DNA of 42,434 bases from JAXHUM01 sp034189325. Lineage in GTDB: Bacteria > Desulfobacterota > DSM-4660 > Desulfatiglandales > Desulfatiglandaceae. Made by a program: the position numbers and the translations under genes. Of this stretch, positions 10,101 through 17,886 are shown one piece after another. The DNA is taken from NCBI GenBank assembly GCA_034189325.1, contig JAXHUM010000057.1, forward strand, positions 1 through 42,434, written 5' to 3'. The first letter of the stretch is position 1, and each line of letters starts with the position of its first letter. Below the pieces are notes generated by a model, which had not been told where the DNA came from, did not search any database, and was given only the letters and a program-made list of their open reading frames with translations.

Positions 10101-10242
10101 CTTTACCGAGATGACGCTCATAGGGAGATTCTGAGACAATCTCTCCCTTGGTGTTGATAACAACGCTGTTCAGACTGACGGATCCGGCATCAATTCCTAC
10201 GTGGAATTGATCCTTTTTCGTAATTCTTCCCCTTTCCGACAT
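7171..10242 (-). CDS. Two-headed BadF/BadG/HgdC-type CoA dehydratase activase with C-terminal DUF2229 start
   Basis: This 1,023-residue protein fuses two ASKHA-fold ATPase domains of the BadF/BadG/BcrA/HgdC family. Head 1 has the phosphate loop VGIDAGSVS (residues 15-23), GGQD (114-117), CASGTG with Cys141 and RCTVF with Cys196. Head 2 has LGIDIGSTTT (341-350), GGQD (441-444), CAAGTG with Cys464 and RCTVF with Cys504. In the family these cysteines bind a [4Fe-4S] cluster between two ATPase units, which fires low-potential electrons on ATP hydrolysis. Here a single chain supplies both units. After residue 620 a cysteine-rich stretch (CHADPNCHNEC, GGDCGRYE) leads into a DUF2229-like domain (from about residue 685). 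AAAGGAAG precedes the ATG by five bases. Together with the 452-residue downstream protein it equals the roughly 1,400-residue single-chain version of other anaerobes. Confidence 0.9.
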   Translation of the reverse strand: MSERGRITKKDQFHVGIDAGSVSLNSVVINTKGEIVSESPYERHLGKVEEVLSALVENLFERFGEDNILSVSFTGNHGKQFSDKLDAFYEFETISQVLGTLHIVPDIRTIISMGGQDTALLQINHFGEDWELEYFNTNGPCASGTGSFIDQQAQRLATSIYTDEADISKGRIEKILTDFIDLGSKSEKAANVACRCTVFTKSDMIHLQNKGERLEDIIYGLHVGNARNYLSTIVSNRELEQPIVFIGGLSLNRLQVKAFRSYFPQLIVPPYSTSIGALGVALQALHSGITKTLDLEKLRDIGLKRNDSVPLAPRLTLKKTAFPGGDRLKVKPIRKKSNVYLGIDIGSTTTKYALINEDRAIVHKSYVPTQGKPIEVAQFLLKHLRDDIGKKIEIVGTATTGSGRGVVGDFLNVDLIIDEITAHARGAVEIDPEVDTIFEIGGQDSKYISLKNTYPLDFDMNKVCAAGTGSFLHELANKYGINIVGEFEKIALSSSEPVKLAERCTVFMESDLVTYHQKGVEEKNLIAGLCYAIAHNYLNRVVGKRMIGKRVMFLGGPSLNKGVVAAFENITGHALIVPPHREVLGAYGAAISVQEKLRMKNKSRSSFRGLEKAIKDQMEYREKICHADPNCHNECKLKVYDFDGRRSIWGGDCGRYELTRSDSPKKENFFALRQRIWETYMAGVYEELHDEPILDIDNRPTIGMQRALYGHQTSILWAHFFDKLGFRLVLTPTTNPRISKAGIESMVAETCYPVKVSHGHIKELIGKTRYLFMPHIITMPTPEASETGFYCPLVQSNSCMVRMALDINMDTAVSPVVHLKHDPNTLALEIKEQIQSRLGVSGREIKRALNYALERERQFIGEMTRKGQEILDAHNLEEPLVLVTGRPYNLYDERLNLRLGRNLAKIGMKGLPIDFIDVSRIDLSDFPSMYWGSGAQILRGARFAANHPNCFGLHLTNFGCGADSFIEHFYKHIMGDKPYLILELDEHSAVAGVMTRLEAFKNVIENRLERASRDQALKLKLAN

Positions 10243-10348
10243 ATGCTTCCTTTAAAAGGTTCTTTTTATCAACCAATCAACAGACAGATCGCTTTCATTA
10301 AACCCCAGGAGGTTTTCTCGAACAATCCCCTGAGAATCCACTGGCCTC

Positions 10349-11272
10349 TCATTGCCTGCACGTTGCATAATAGACCTCTCCTCCGTGTTCTTGGCTTCTG
10401 AGATAACCCTTTATCAGCAAACCCTTCACAAGGGACTCGACGTCGGCCATGGAGAGGTTAAGGGCGCATGAAATATCAACGGACCGAAGTGGCCTCCTTG
10501 CGGCCATATCCAGTAAGGTACGGATAAGGGATTGCTCCTCCACGCTCTCTCCCAGCTTGGGACCGCCAGCCACAATTTCCGCTTTTTCACCAAAGTATAT
10601 TTTTATATCCTCTAACCTTTTCCTGTCAACAGAAATGGCCCCTTGATCCGCCGGGGGTCTGACGACCGTGTTCAGTTGGATCTTATCGGGATCAATCCTT
10701 TCAATTGCCTGTTTAAGCCCCTCGATCTCCTTCTCTGTATCATTGATTCCCGCCAACAGCACGACCTCAAGAAACAGCCTTCCCTTGAAATCCTGTCGAA
10801 GGGTTTCCAGCCCCTCGAGGACAGCATCCAATGAGAGTCCTGGGTGGGGCCTGTGTATTCTCTTGAATGTCTTATCAGAGGTGGTCGTCAGCGTCGGCAT
10901 AATGATATCCGCCTCCAATACCCTTTTCCTAACCTCGTGCCGGAACAACAGTGCCCCGTTTGTCAGGAGGACAAGGTCTGTTTTTGTTATCTCTTTGATC
11001 GAAGAGATCAGTTTATCGATCTCAGAGTAGAGGGTCGGTTCCCCTGATCCGGCCAGAGTTATGACATCAGGGGCGCTTTTTTGAAGCCTCTTTTCCAGCT
11101 CCGCAATCACGTCCCCCACAGGAACGAAGGCCTGCGGATCAAGAATTTTTGATGTGGTCCTTCCCACTTGGCAATAGAGACAGTCATAGGTACAGGTCTT
11201 TGCGGGGATCAGATCAATCCCCATGGACAAGCCCAGTCTCCTGGAAGGGACAGGCCCGAAAACGTGAGGCAT
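10349..11272 (-). CDS. Radical SAM protein of the COG0731 type with C-terminal winged-helix segment
   Basis: This 307-residue radical SAM enzyme begins with the family hallmark FGPVPSRRLG, then the cluster motif CTYDCLYCQ (CxxxCxxC), which binds the [4Fe-4S] cluster that cleaves S-adenosylmethionine. The GSGEPTL motif (SAM binding) and a TIM-barrel pattern follow to about residue 235. The last 60 residues (RSVDISCALNLSMADVESL) look like a winged helix. COG0731 includes tRNA wybutosine enzymes in archaea, but the short bacterial members have no settled reaction, so no function is assigned. It starts 34 bp after the end of polA, on the same strand. Confidence 0.85.
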   Translation of the reverse strand: MPHVFGPVPSRRLGLSMGIDLIPAKTCTYDCLYCQVGRTTSKILDPQAFVPVGDVIAELEKRLQKSAPDVITLAGSGEPTLYSEIDKLISSIKEITKTDLVLLTNGALLFRHEVRKRVLEADIIMPTLTTTSDKTFKRIHRPHPGLSLDAVLEGLETLRQDFKGRLFLEVVLLAGINDTEKEIEGLKQAIERIDPDKIQLNTVVRPPADQGAISVDRKRLEDIKIYFGEKAEIVAGGPKLGESVEEQSLIRTLLDMAARRPLRSVDISCALNLSMADVESLVKGLLIKGYLRSQEHGGEVYYATCRQ

Positions 11273-11306
11273 GGGCTAATACCTCTTTAAAAGCGTATGA
11301 AATCGA

Positions 11307-13988
11307 CTAATGCGCTTCATCCCAGTTCTTTCCTTTGTTGATGTCCACCTTGAGCGGGACTCTCAATGCATAGGCCCTCTCCATCTCCTCCTTCACAAGA
11401 GGCATTACGATAGCCAGCTCCTCCTCGGGGACCTCAAAGACAAGCTCGTCATGCACCTGAAGAAGCATCTTTGCTCCTAGATGCTCTTTATTCAGGCGCT
11501 CATGGATATTGATCATCGCCCTCTTGATCAGGTCCGCCGCCGTACCCTGGATCGGCGTGTTAACGGCCATGCGCTCAGCCTCGGCACGAATTACCTGATT
11601 GCTGTGTTTGATATCGGGGAGATACCGCCGCCTGTTGAAGAGTGTACAGACATAACCTTCTTTCAGGGCCTTTTCAATCATTTCTTCCTTGTACCTCACC
11701 ACTCCTTCATATCTCTCGTAATAGGATTGGATATAGTCCTTTGCTCTGGCATAGTCAATTTCCAATTCATCACTTAACTTTCGAGGCCCCATTCCGTAAA
11801 TGATACCAAAATTGATTGCTTTTGCGATCCGTCTCATTTCAGAGTTAACCAGGTCTTCCGGCACCCCCAAGATCTCAGAGGCAGTGCGGGTATGAATATC
11901 CTTGTCTTCTCTGAAGGCCTTTATAAAGGCCTCATCTTTTGAATAATGGGCAAAGACACGGAGCTCTATCTGGCTATAGTCTGCTGAAACCAGATAACAG
12001 CCCTCTTCAGCGATAAAACCCTTTCGTATCTCCCGCCCCTCCTCACTGCGAATCGGTATGTTCTGAAGATTCGGTTCACTGCTGCTCAATCTCCCGGTGG
12101 CCGCAACCGTCTGGTTGAAAGATGTGTGAAGCCTCCCAGTGGAGGTGTCGACCATCTTCACCATTGCGTCAAGATAGGTCGATTTGAGCTTTGAAAAAGC
12201 CCTGTATTGGATGACAAGTCCCGGTATCCTAAAGGGAAGGGCCGCGAGTTTTTTGAGGACCTTGAGATCGGTGGAGTACTTCTTGGTCTTGGCGGTTTTT
12301 TTCTGAACCGGGAGTCCGAGCTTATCAAAAAGCACGTGCCCCAACTGTTGCGGTGAATTGATATTGAATTCCATGCCCGCTTCTTCGAAGATATCATTTT
12401 CAATATTCTTGATCTTCCTTGAAAAATCATCGGACATTTTTGCAAAAAAAGGGATATCGATCTTGATCCCGGTCATCTCCATGTCCATCAAAACGGGCAG
12501 GAGTCTCATTTCCAGGTCATGAAAAAGCTCCACATTGCCGTCCGATTCAAGCTTATCCTTCAAAAGCGTCATAAGCCTGAGGGTGATATCAGCGTCTTCG
12601 CAGGAGTACTCACATGCCTTGTAGATTTCCACCTCACCGAAATGCGTGGTCCCTCGGCCCTTACCAACGATATCACTAAAGGCGATCATCTTATGGTTTA
12701 GATAGTGTTGCGCAAGGAAGTCAAGGTTGTGCTGCCTGAGACCTGGATTGATCACATAGGAAGCGATCATGGTATCAAAATAGATCCCTTTAAGATCAAC
12801 GCCATGGAGTTTCAATACCTCCGCGTCATATTTGATATTCTGTCCTACCTTTCTGATCTTATCGTCTTCAAATAGGTCCCTTAAAATGTCGAGAGTTTCG
12901 GGCCAGGTCGGTTGCCGCGGGACTCCGGGGTAGCTGTGGGCAAGAGGAACGTACCAGGCACTATGATCGTCACAGGAAAAGGCCAGACCCACAAGATCGG
13001 CATTGTGAGAATCTTTGCTGGTTGTCTCCGTATCAAAAGAGACTATCCCTTCCTCTTTAATGCGTTGTGCCAAAACCTTGACATCTTCCAGGGAGAGGCA
13101 CAGCGTGTAATCGGTTTCCACCTCCTCTTTTCGACCGAATTGATCCCACAAACCCTTAAACTCGAGCTCCCGAAAAATCTCGGTCAACTCAACATGGTCG
13201 GGTTCCCCTATAGTGAATCGTTTTATGTCGTTACTTATAGGCACAAAACGATCAATCGTGACGAGTCTTTTGCTGAGGAGGGCCTCGCTGTGGTATTTTT
13301 TCAGGTTCTCCTTGAGCTTCTTGCCTTTTATGTCTCCCACATGTTCATAGACATTTTCGAAACTCCCGAATTCATTTATCAGCTTGACCGCCGTCTTTTC
13401 TCCGACGCCGGGCACCCCGGGAATATTGTCTCCTGCGTCTCCTGCGAGTCCCATGACGTCAACAAATTTTTCAGGCTCAAACCCGTAGATCTCTTTGAGG
13501 AGGTTGTAGTCCGTCATTGCCCCTTTCATCGTATCCAATAAGGATATATCGGGCGTGACAACCTGTCTGAAGTCCTTGTCACCTGTCACGATCACTACGC
13601 CAAAGCCTTTCTCTTCACTGATCCTGGCCAGGGTTCCGATAAGATCATCCGCTTCAAAGCCCTGCATCTCCATCGCGGCAATATTGAGATGATTCACGAT
13701 CGATTTTATGATCGGAATCTGGATCGCCATGTCCTCAGGCATGGATGGACGGTTCGCCTTGTAGTCTTGATAGATCTCATGCCTGAAGGTCGGGCCTCTG
13801 GCGTCGAACACGACTGCGAGGTATTCCGGATGATTGTCGGAAATCAGTTTGAGGAGCATCTTTGTGAATCCAAAGACGGCATTCGTGGGCAACCCCTTGG
13901 AGTTGGTGAGGTTTCGTATGGCATGATAGGCCCGATGAATATAGGAACTGCCGTCTACCAGATAGACTGTTTTCTTCTCATAAGCCAT
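11307..13988 (-). CDS. polA: DNA polymerase I
   Basis: This is the repair and Okazaki-fragment-maturation polymerase, 893 residues, close to the usual family length. Residues 1-290 form the 5'-3' FLAP exonuclease (YLVDGSSYIHRAYHA, with acidic clusters such as EADDLIGT and GDAGDNIPG). The 3'-5' proofreading domain keeps its DxE (VSFDTETTSKD), so proofreading is probably active. The polymerase domain has motif A (DYSQIELR), motif B (RRIAKAINFGIIYG) and motif C (QVHDELVFE), all intact. The ATG lies in a 16-base perfect palindrome (13987-14002); a GAGGGG ribosome site is about 13 bases upstream. It lies 136 bp after the CoA-transferase fusion and 34 bp before the radical SAM gene. Confidence 0.98.
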   Translation of the reverse strand: MAYEKKTVYLVDGSSYIHRAYHAIRNLTNSKGLPTNAVFGFTKMLLKLISDNHPEYLAVVFDARGPTFRHEIYQDYKANRPSMPEDMAIQIPIIKSIVNHLNIAAMEMQGFEADDLIGTLARISEEKGFGVVIVTGDKDFRQVVTPDISLLDTMKGAMTDYNLLKEIYGFEPEKFVDVMGLAGDAGDNIPGVPGVGEKTAVKLINEFGSFENVYEHVGDIKGKKLKENLKKYHSEALLSKRLVTIDRFVPISNDIKRFTIGEPDHVELTEIFRELEFKGLWDQFGRKEEVETDYTLCLSLEDVKVLAQRIKEEGIVSFDTETTSKDSHNADLVGLAFSCDDHSAWYVPLAHSYPGVPRQPTWPETLDILRDLFEDDKIRKVGQNIKYDAEVLKLHGVDLKGIYFDTMIASYVINPGLRQHNLDFLAQHYLNHKMIAFSDIVGKGRGTTHFGEVEIYKACEYSCEDADITLRLMTLLKDKLESDGNVELFHDLEMRLLPVLMDMEMTGIKIDIPFFAKMSDDFSRKIKNIENDIFEEAGMEFNINSPQQLGHVLFDKLGLPVQKKTAKTKKYSTDLKVLKKLAALPFRIPGLVIQYRAFSKLKSTYLDAMVKMVDTSTGRLHTSFNQTVAATGRLSSSEPNLQNIPIRSEEGREIRKGFIAEEGCYLVSADYSQIELRVFAHYSKDEAFIKAFREDKDIHTRTASEILGVPEDLVNSEMRRIAKAINFGIIYGMGPRKLSDELEIDYARAKDYIQSYYERYEGVVRYKEEMIEKALKEGYVCTLFNRRRYLPDIKHSNQVIRAEAERMAVNTPIQGTAADLIKRAMINIHERLNKEHLGAKMLLQVHDELVFEVPEEELAIVMPLVKEEMERAYALRVPLKVDINKGKNWDEAH

Positions 13989-14124
13989 AGAGAATTCTCT
14001 ATTCCCCTCGTATTTGTGTGAATTGAGTGACCACGGCAGATTGTCTGATATTCTTCCGGTATGATGGCGATGTCGCTCATAATGCTCATATTAGTCAACA
14101 AGGTCCCGGAATGATCGACACGGG

Positions 14125-16611
14125 CTAGTAGATAACCTCTTGCTCTCTGAGACGCATGATTTCATCCTCCTCCAAACCGAGGAGTTCCTTGAAGACCTGA
14201 TCTGTGTGTTGACCAAACAAAGGGGCTGCAGATCCTATTGTCGCAGGGGTTTCCGAAAATTTCCAGGGGGAAGTGAGCACGCTCTGTTCCTTCAGCATTG
14301 GGTGGAAGATCTTTGTCCAGCACTGTCGATGATTGAGGTGCGGGTCGTCATATAACTCATCAGAGCTAAAACAGGGGACTGCCGCGACATCCGCCTCTTG
14401 GAGGATTTCCATAATTTCGTAATGGGTGTGGGCCTTTGTCCATTCTTCAATCAACCTGTCGAGATGCACACGGTGTTCAAGCCGCCCGGAAAGAGTTGAA
14501 AAACGTTCGTCCTCTATCCAGTCGGGTCGTCCCAAGACCCTCTTGAACGCCTCCCACTCTTCATCCGTGGCAATTGCAATACTTACCCATTTATCGTTGC
14601 CCCTGCAACGGTAAAAATTGTGGGGGGCCATGAAATCGTCAAGATTTCCACAACGGGTTTGCACTTTCCGGTTTGTCGTGTAGTCCATCAGGACTTCACC
14701 GATAAGGACGTTTATGCTCTCAGCGGAAGAAACATCTATCTCCTGTCCCTCTCCCGTTCTCAGGCGATGGTTCAAGGCGGCCAATATGGCAAAGGCGGAG
14801 GTCACTGCACTCAAAAGGTCCACCTCCCCGGCTATATAGGAAGGTTTTCCATTCGGCTGGCCGGTAATATAGGATATCCCCCCGAAAGCAGCAAAATTCG
14901 GGGCATAACCGGAGTATCTTCGTTCAGGGCCGCTGCTGCCACGGGCTGAAGAAGAGAGATAGATAATATCGGGCCTGACATCTCTCAGAGACTCGTAGCC
15001 CAGTCCCAGCCTCTCCATAACCCCGGGCCGCATGTTTTGCGTGACCACATCGCTTACACTGACCAGCTGTTTGGCCAGCTTTATTCCCTCCGGATGACTC
15101 AAGTTGATCTCTATGCTCAATTTTCCAAGATTTATATCATTGAATACAGGAGACTCATTAACGCTATTGAACTCTTGTCCGGTGGTCAGGGAACCGAGCC
15201 TTGTAGGATCAACATGCCTTTTGCTTTCGACTTTAATGACCTCAGCGCCCAGGAAGGCCAGTAATTCCGTGGCATACGCCCCGGCCCATGCCCAGGCGAA
15301 GTCTGCAACCCTCACTCCCGCGAGGGGCCCTTTTTTTGCTGTGGCACTCTCGTTGACAGTTTCGGTGTTCCTCGAAGAAGCAAGTGGAATCTCGGGATTT
15401 GCGTCTATTAGGCTGGAAAAGATATCATCCGTGTCCTGTCCCAATAACGGCGCTGTTCGCTCAATGGATGGAGGAGTGGCAGACATACGATAAGGGGGCA
15501 TGGGATAGGTCAGTCTGCCGGCCACCGGATGGTCCGACTCCCTGAAGAACTCTCTTGCCTTTGATTGCTCTGAATTCACAATGTCTTCAGATGTCATGAT
15601 CGGCGATACGGGACAGCCCAATGCCTGCCCTTTGTGATAAATTTTTTCTCTTTCGTGTTCCAGCATCCATTCAGACACATAGTCTTCAATTTCATCCCAG
15701 TGGTCGGTACGGAATTTCATGCTCCCATATTGGTTGTTTTCCCATTCCGGCTTGTTTAGAAATCTTGCAAAAGCATGCCACTCGCGCGCCTGGAGGATCA
15801 TCTCAACGATATAGCCATCCTTGCATTGAAAGATACAGCCCATCGCCTTGGTACTGTCGAACCTGCTCTGGACCAATCCCTCGTTTGGATATCGATCTAT
15901 CTGGACCCTGCAGAGACTCAGGAGGGCCTCCTGTTTTGATACATCAACCTCTTGTCCCACACCGGTTGCTTGTCGGGCGTACAGGGCCGCTAGGGTTCCG
16001 GCAGCGCTCACCAAGCCGGAGCCATACTCCATAAACAGGCCTCCGGGCCTCACAGGAGGGTCATTGGAGTTCGGTCCGATCTGGGGGCTCAGATGTCCCA
16101 AGCCACCGCCGCTATAGGTATTGATAGGATAGGCCTTATAACATTGGTAAGGGCCGGTTTGACCAAAGGGGGTGATGGATGTCATAACCAAACCGGGATT
16201 GATCTGACGCAGGTATCGGTAACTCAACTTCAGTTTGTTTAGTATCTGCGGCTGCTTATCGTGTATAAAGATATCGGCCCACTGGACCAACTGGATAAAT
16301 TTCTCCCTTTCACTCGGGCTTGCCGCATCCAGAGCGATCCCCGATTTGTTAGTATTGACGTAGAGGAAAAGCAGACTCTTTTCAAGGTGGGGGACATGGC
16401 CGATAAACTCGCCTCTGCTTCTTGATTCGTCACCTTTTCCGGGCTTTTCTATTTTAATAACATCCGCTCCGAGATCAGCCAATAACTTCGAACAATAGGG
16501 GCCCGAAACGAGATCAGCCCATTCGAGCACCTTGACACCTTCGAGGGCCTTTCGAGGGGGGAGAGCTGAGGCCTTCTCAGAATTTCCCTCACTCGTTGTT
16601 TTTGCTTCCAT
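14125..16611 (-). CDS. Tandem class III (CaiB/BaiF, formyl-CoA transferase-like) CoA-transferase fusion
   Basis: This 828-residue protein is two complete CaiB/BaiF family III CoA-transferases in one chain. Half 1 runs about residues 20-400 (LEGVKVLEWADLVSGPYCSK at its start) and half 2 about 428-810 (LAGVRVADFAWAWAGAY). These enzymes move CoA between acids through an Asp-bound mixed anhydride. In half 2 the aspartate is present (GEVDLLS, Asp599); in half 1 the aligned position is glutamate (FMEYGSG, Glu195). Family members normally work as interlocked dimers of identical 400-residue chains, so the fusion would form an asymmetric pseudo-dimer. The start has AAGGGAAAA upstream. The acyl substrate is unknown. 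It may be co-transcribed with polA, but a functional link is unlikely. Confidence 0.9.
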   Translation of the reverse strand: MEAKTTSEGNSEKASALPPRKALEGVKVLEWADLVSGPYCSKLLADLGADVIKIEKPGKGDESRSRGEFIGHVPHLEKSLLFLYVNTNKSGIALDAASPSEREKFIQLVQWADIFIHDKQPQILNKLKLSYRYLRQINPGLVMTSITPFGQTGPYQCYKAYPINTYSGGGLGHLSPQIGPNSNDPPVRPGGLFMEYGSGLVSAAGTLAALYARQATGVGQEVDVSKQEALLSLCRVQIDRYPNEGLVQSRFDSTKAMGCIFQCKDGYIVEMILQAREWHAFARFLNKPEWENNQYGSMKFRTDHWDEIEDYVSEWMLEHEREKIYHKGQALGCPVSPIMTSEDIVNSEQSKAREFFRESDHPVAGRLTYPMPPYRMSATPPSIERTAPLLGQDTDDIFSSLIDANPEIPLASSRNTETVNESATAKKGPLAGVRVADFAWAWAGAYATELLAFLGAEVIKVESKRHVDPTRLGSLTTGQEFNSVNESPVFNDINLGKLSIEINLSHPEGIKLAKQLVSVSDVVTQNMRPGVMERLGLGYESLRDVRPDIIYLSSSARGSSGPERRYSGYAPNFAAFGGISYITGQPNGKPSYIAGEVDLLSAVTSAFAILAALNHRLRTGEGQEIDVSSAESINVLIGEVLMDYTTNRKVQTRCGNLDDFMAPHNFYRCRGNDKWVSIAIATDEEWEAFKRVLGRPDWIEDERFSTLSGRLEHRVHLDRLIEEWTKAHTHYEIMEILQEADVAAVPCFSSDELYDDPHLNHRQCWTKIFHPMLKEQSVLTSPWKFSETPATIGSAAPLFGQHTDQVFKELLGLEEDEIMRLREQEVIY

Positions 16612-17492
16612 ATAAGATTTTCCCTTTTTTCTGATAAACGCATTTGAGCAGAACCCGGGAAGAACAGGATATTTACCAAATGTTCATGCATCTTAGAAAA
16701 AGGTTCATAACACAGCAGGGAGGATTCTTCAATAATTACTCTGTAGGAGACATTGGGGAAGACGTAGAGGTTGAAAGATTGAAACAATCAGCCAAAATCA
16801 AAACGGATGAGTCAGTCTGCCGTCGTGCACAGCCAAAATCAAACCCGAGGCAATTGATCAATCCTTGTATGGACAGGTTTATGGGATGAAAAAAAGCAGG
16901 GCCGAAAACGGCCCTGCCGTGAAGGTTTAGTTGATTTGTTTTGACTCTGACTTCAAATGAGCTAAAGGTTATGCTGATCGTTGACTATCCACTTGGGCCA
17001 AAGCTAAGGTGGTCTCCTGTAAAGGAACACCCAGTCTGCCGTTGTTCTCTCCAGGACTAGTCTCTCCCATAAAATGTTTGAAGATGCCTGAAAGAGTAGA
17101 TGCACATGCGACCGAGAAGTCCTTGATGACTTAAGTCAAGCCTTCCTTAAAACGGACAACTCAGAGCATCCCCGACCGCCAGACGTCTTGTCAGCCTGAT
17201 GCATGATTTAGTGTCGGAGAAACTTGATTTGTGGATTTCCAAAGAACAGATCATAATCAAAACACGTTGTATTAAGAGTACTGCAAAATACTTGCCATAA
17301 GCCATGCAAAAAAAATACGTTTGATGACAGATACTTATTGTCAATTAAGACCTTAAGGGCACCTTCAGGAATGTCAAAATATGTTAAGATCAGTCAAAAA
17401 TTGTACCTGCCGCCTCTTCCAAGTCCTTACTCCCGGCTGGACCCTGACTCATCAGAAAGGTGTTGGGTTCATCCTTGACCTTTTCCCCCGCT
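16612..17492. other. Gene-poor stretch with an orphan terminator
   Basis: I see no convincing protein gene in these 880 bases; short frames here lack ribosome sites and domain-like sequence. Visible items are the minus-strand terminator at 16889-16917, a short stem on the minus strand around 17010-17033 (GGTGTTCCT pairing with AGGAGACCACC), and a palindromic core GACTTAAGTC at 17128-17137. An unannotated small RNA on the minus strand ending at the terminator is possible. Confidence 0.5.
16889..16917 (-). terminator. Rho-independent terminator (minus strand) without an obvious gene upstream
   Basis: A perfect 8-bp GC-rich stem GCAGGGCC/GGCCCTGC (16896-16903 with 16910-16917) encloses a six-base loop. 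Read on the minus strand it is followed by seven T residues (16895-16889). It cannot serve the CoA-transferase gene, which starts downstream of it. The nearest upstream minus-strand gene candidate ends at 17493, 576 bases away. Confidence 0.8.
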
Positions 17493-17681
17493 TCATCGGA
17501 GACTATCGTTCTTGTGAAAAATCCCTGATCCATGGTTACGTTTGTTGAGCGAGGGAGCTTTCCGGTGGTTCGAGCTGGTCGCTGTTTTGTTTTCTATCTC
17601 AGAGATGGTTTTTTCAAACTGCTCCAAATCTTCTCTTATAATGTCCCGGACATCCTCGCTGCTAATGGCTGATCTTGACAT
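17493..17681 (-). CDS. Hypothetical small acidic/basic helical protein
   Basis: This is a possible 62-residue protein. The ATG is preceded by a good purine run (GGGGAAAAGG), which is the main support. Residues 1-33 (VRDIIREDLEQFEKTISEIE) would form an amphipathic acidic helix, while the C-terminal half is basic, polar and low in structure. I do not recognise a family. It lies 205 bp downstream of the diguanylate cyclase on the same strand. It could equally be the remnant of a longer gene. Confidence 0.35.
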   Translation of the reverse strand: MSRSAISSEDVRDIIREDLEQFEKTISEIENKTATSSNHRKAPSLNKRNHGSGIFHKNDSLR

Positions 17682-17886
17682 GCCTTTTCCCCTGCTGATT
17701 GAGAGATATTCTCTTAGACGATGCGTTTGCTGTCTTTAAAAGATATATCGAACTTATAAAGCGGATTCTTAAGTGCTTTTTTCAATGAAAGGCGAAGGGA
17801 ATCCCCTCAATCAGGGCAATGGAAGCTCCAAAAAAGGGAGGGCGGTAGTGCCTAAGATGGGGTGCAGAGAAGGTCATTGGAAATGG

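Noticed and set aside
13987..14002. 16-base perfect palindrome (ATAGAGAATTCTCTAT) overlapping the polA start codon
   Set aside because: A palindrome of this length is expected by chance about once in a window of this size, and no second copy or conserved operator is known to me.
16644..16889. 81-residue plus-strand open frame upstream of the CoA-transferase gene
   Set aside because: It lacks a convincing ribosome site, overlaps the probable 5' leader of the CoA-transferase gene on the other strand and runs into the terminator hairpin region.
17147..17344. 65-residue minus-strand open frame
   Set aside because: It has no ribosome site and an unusual composition with no domain-like pattern; probably chance.
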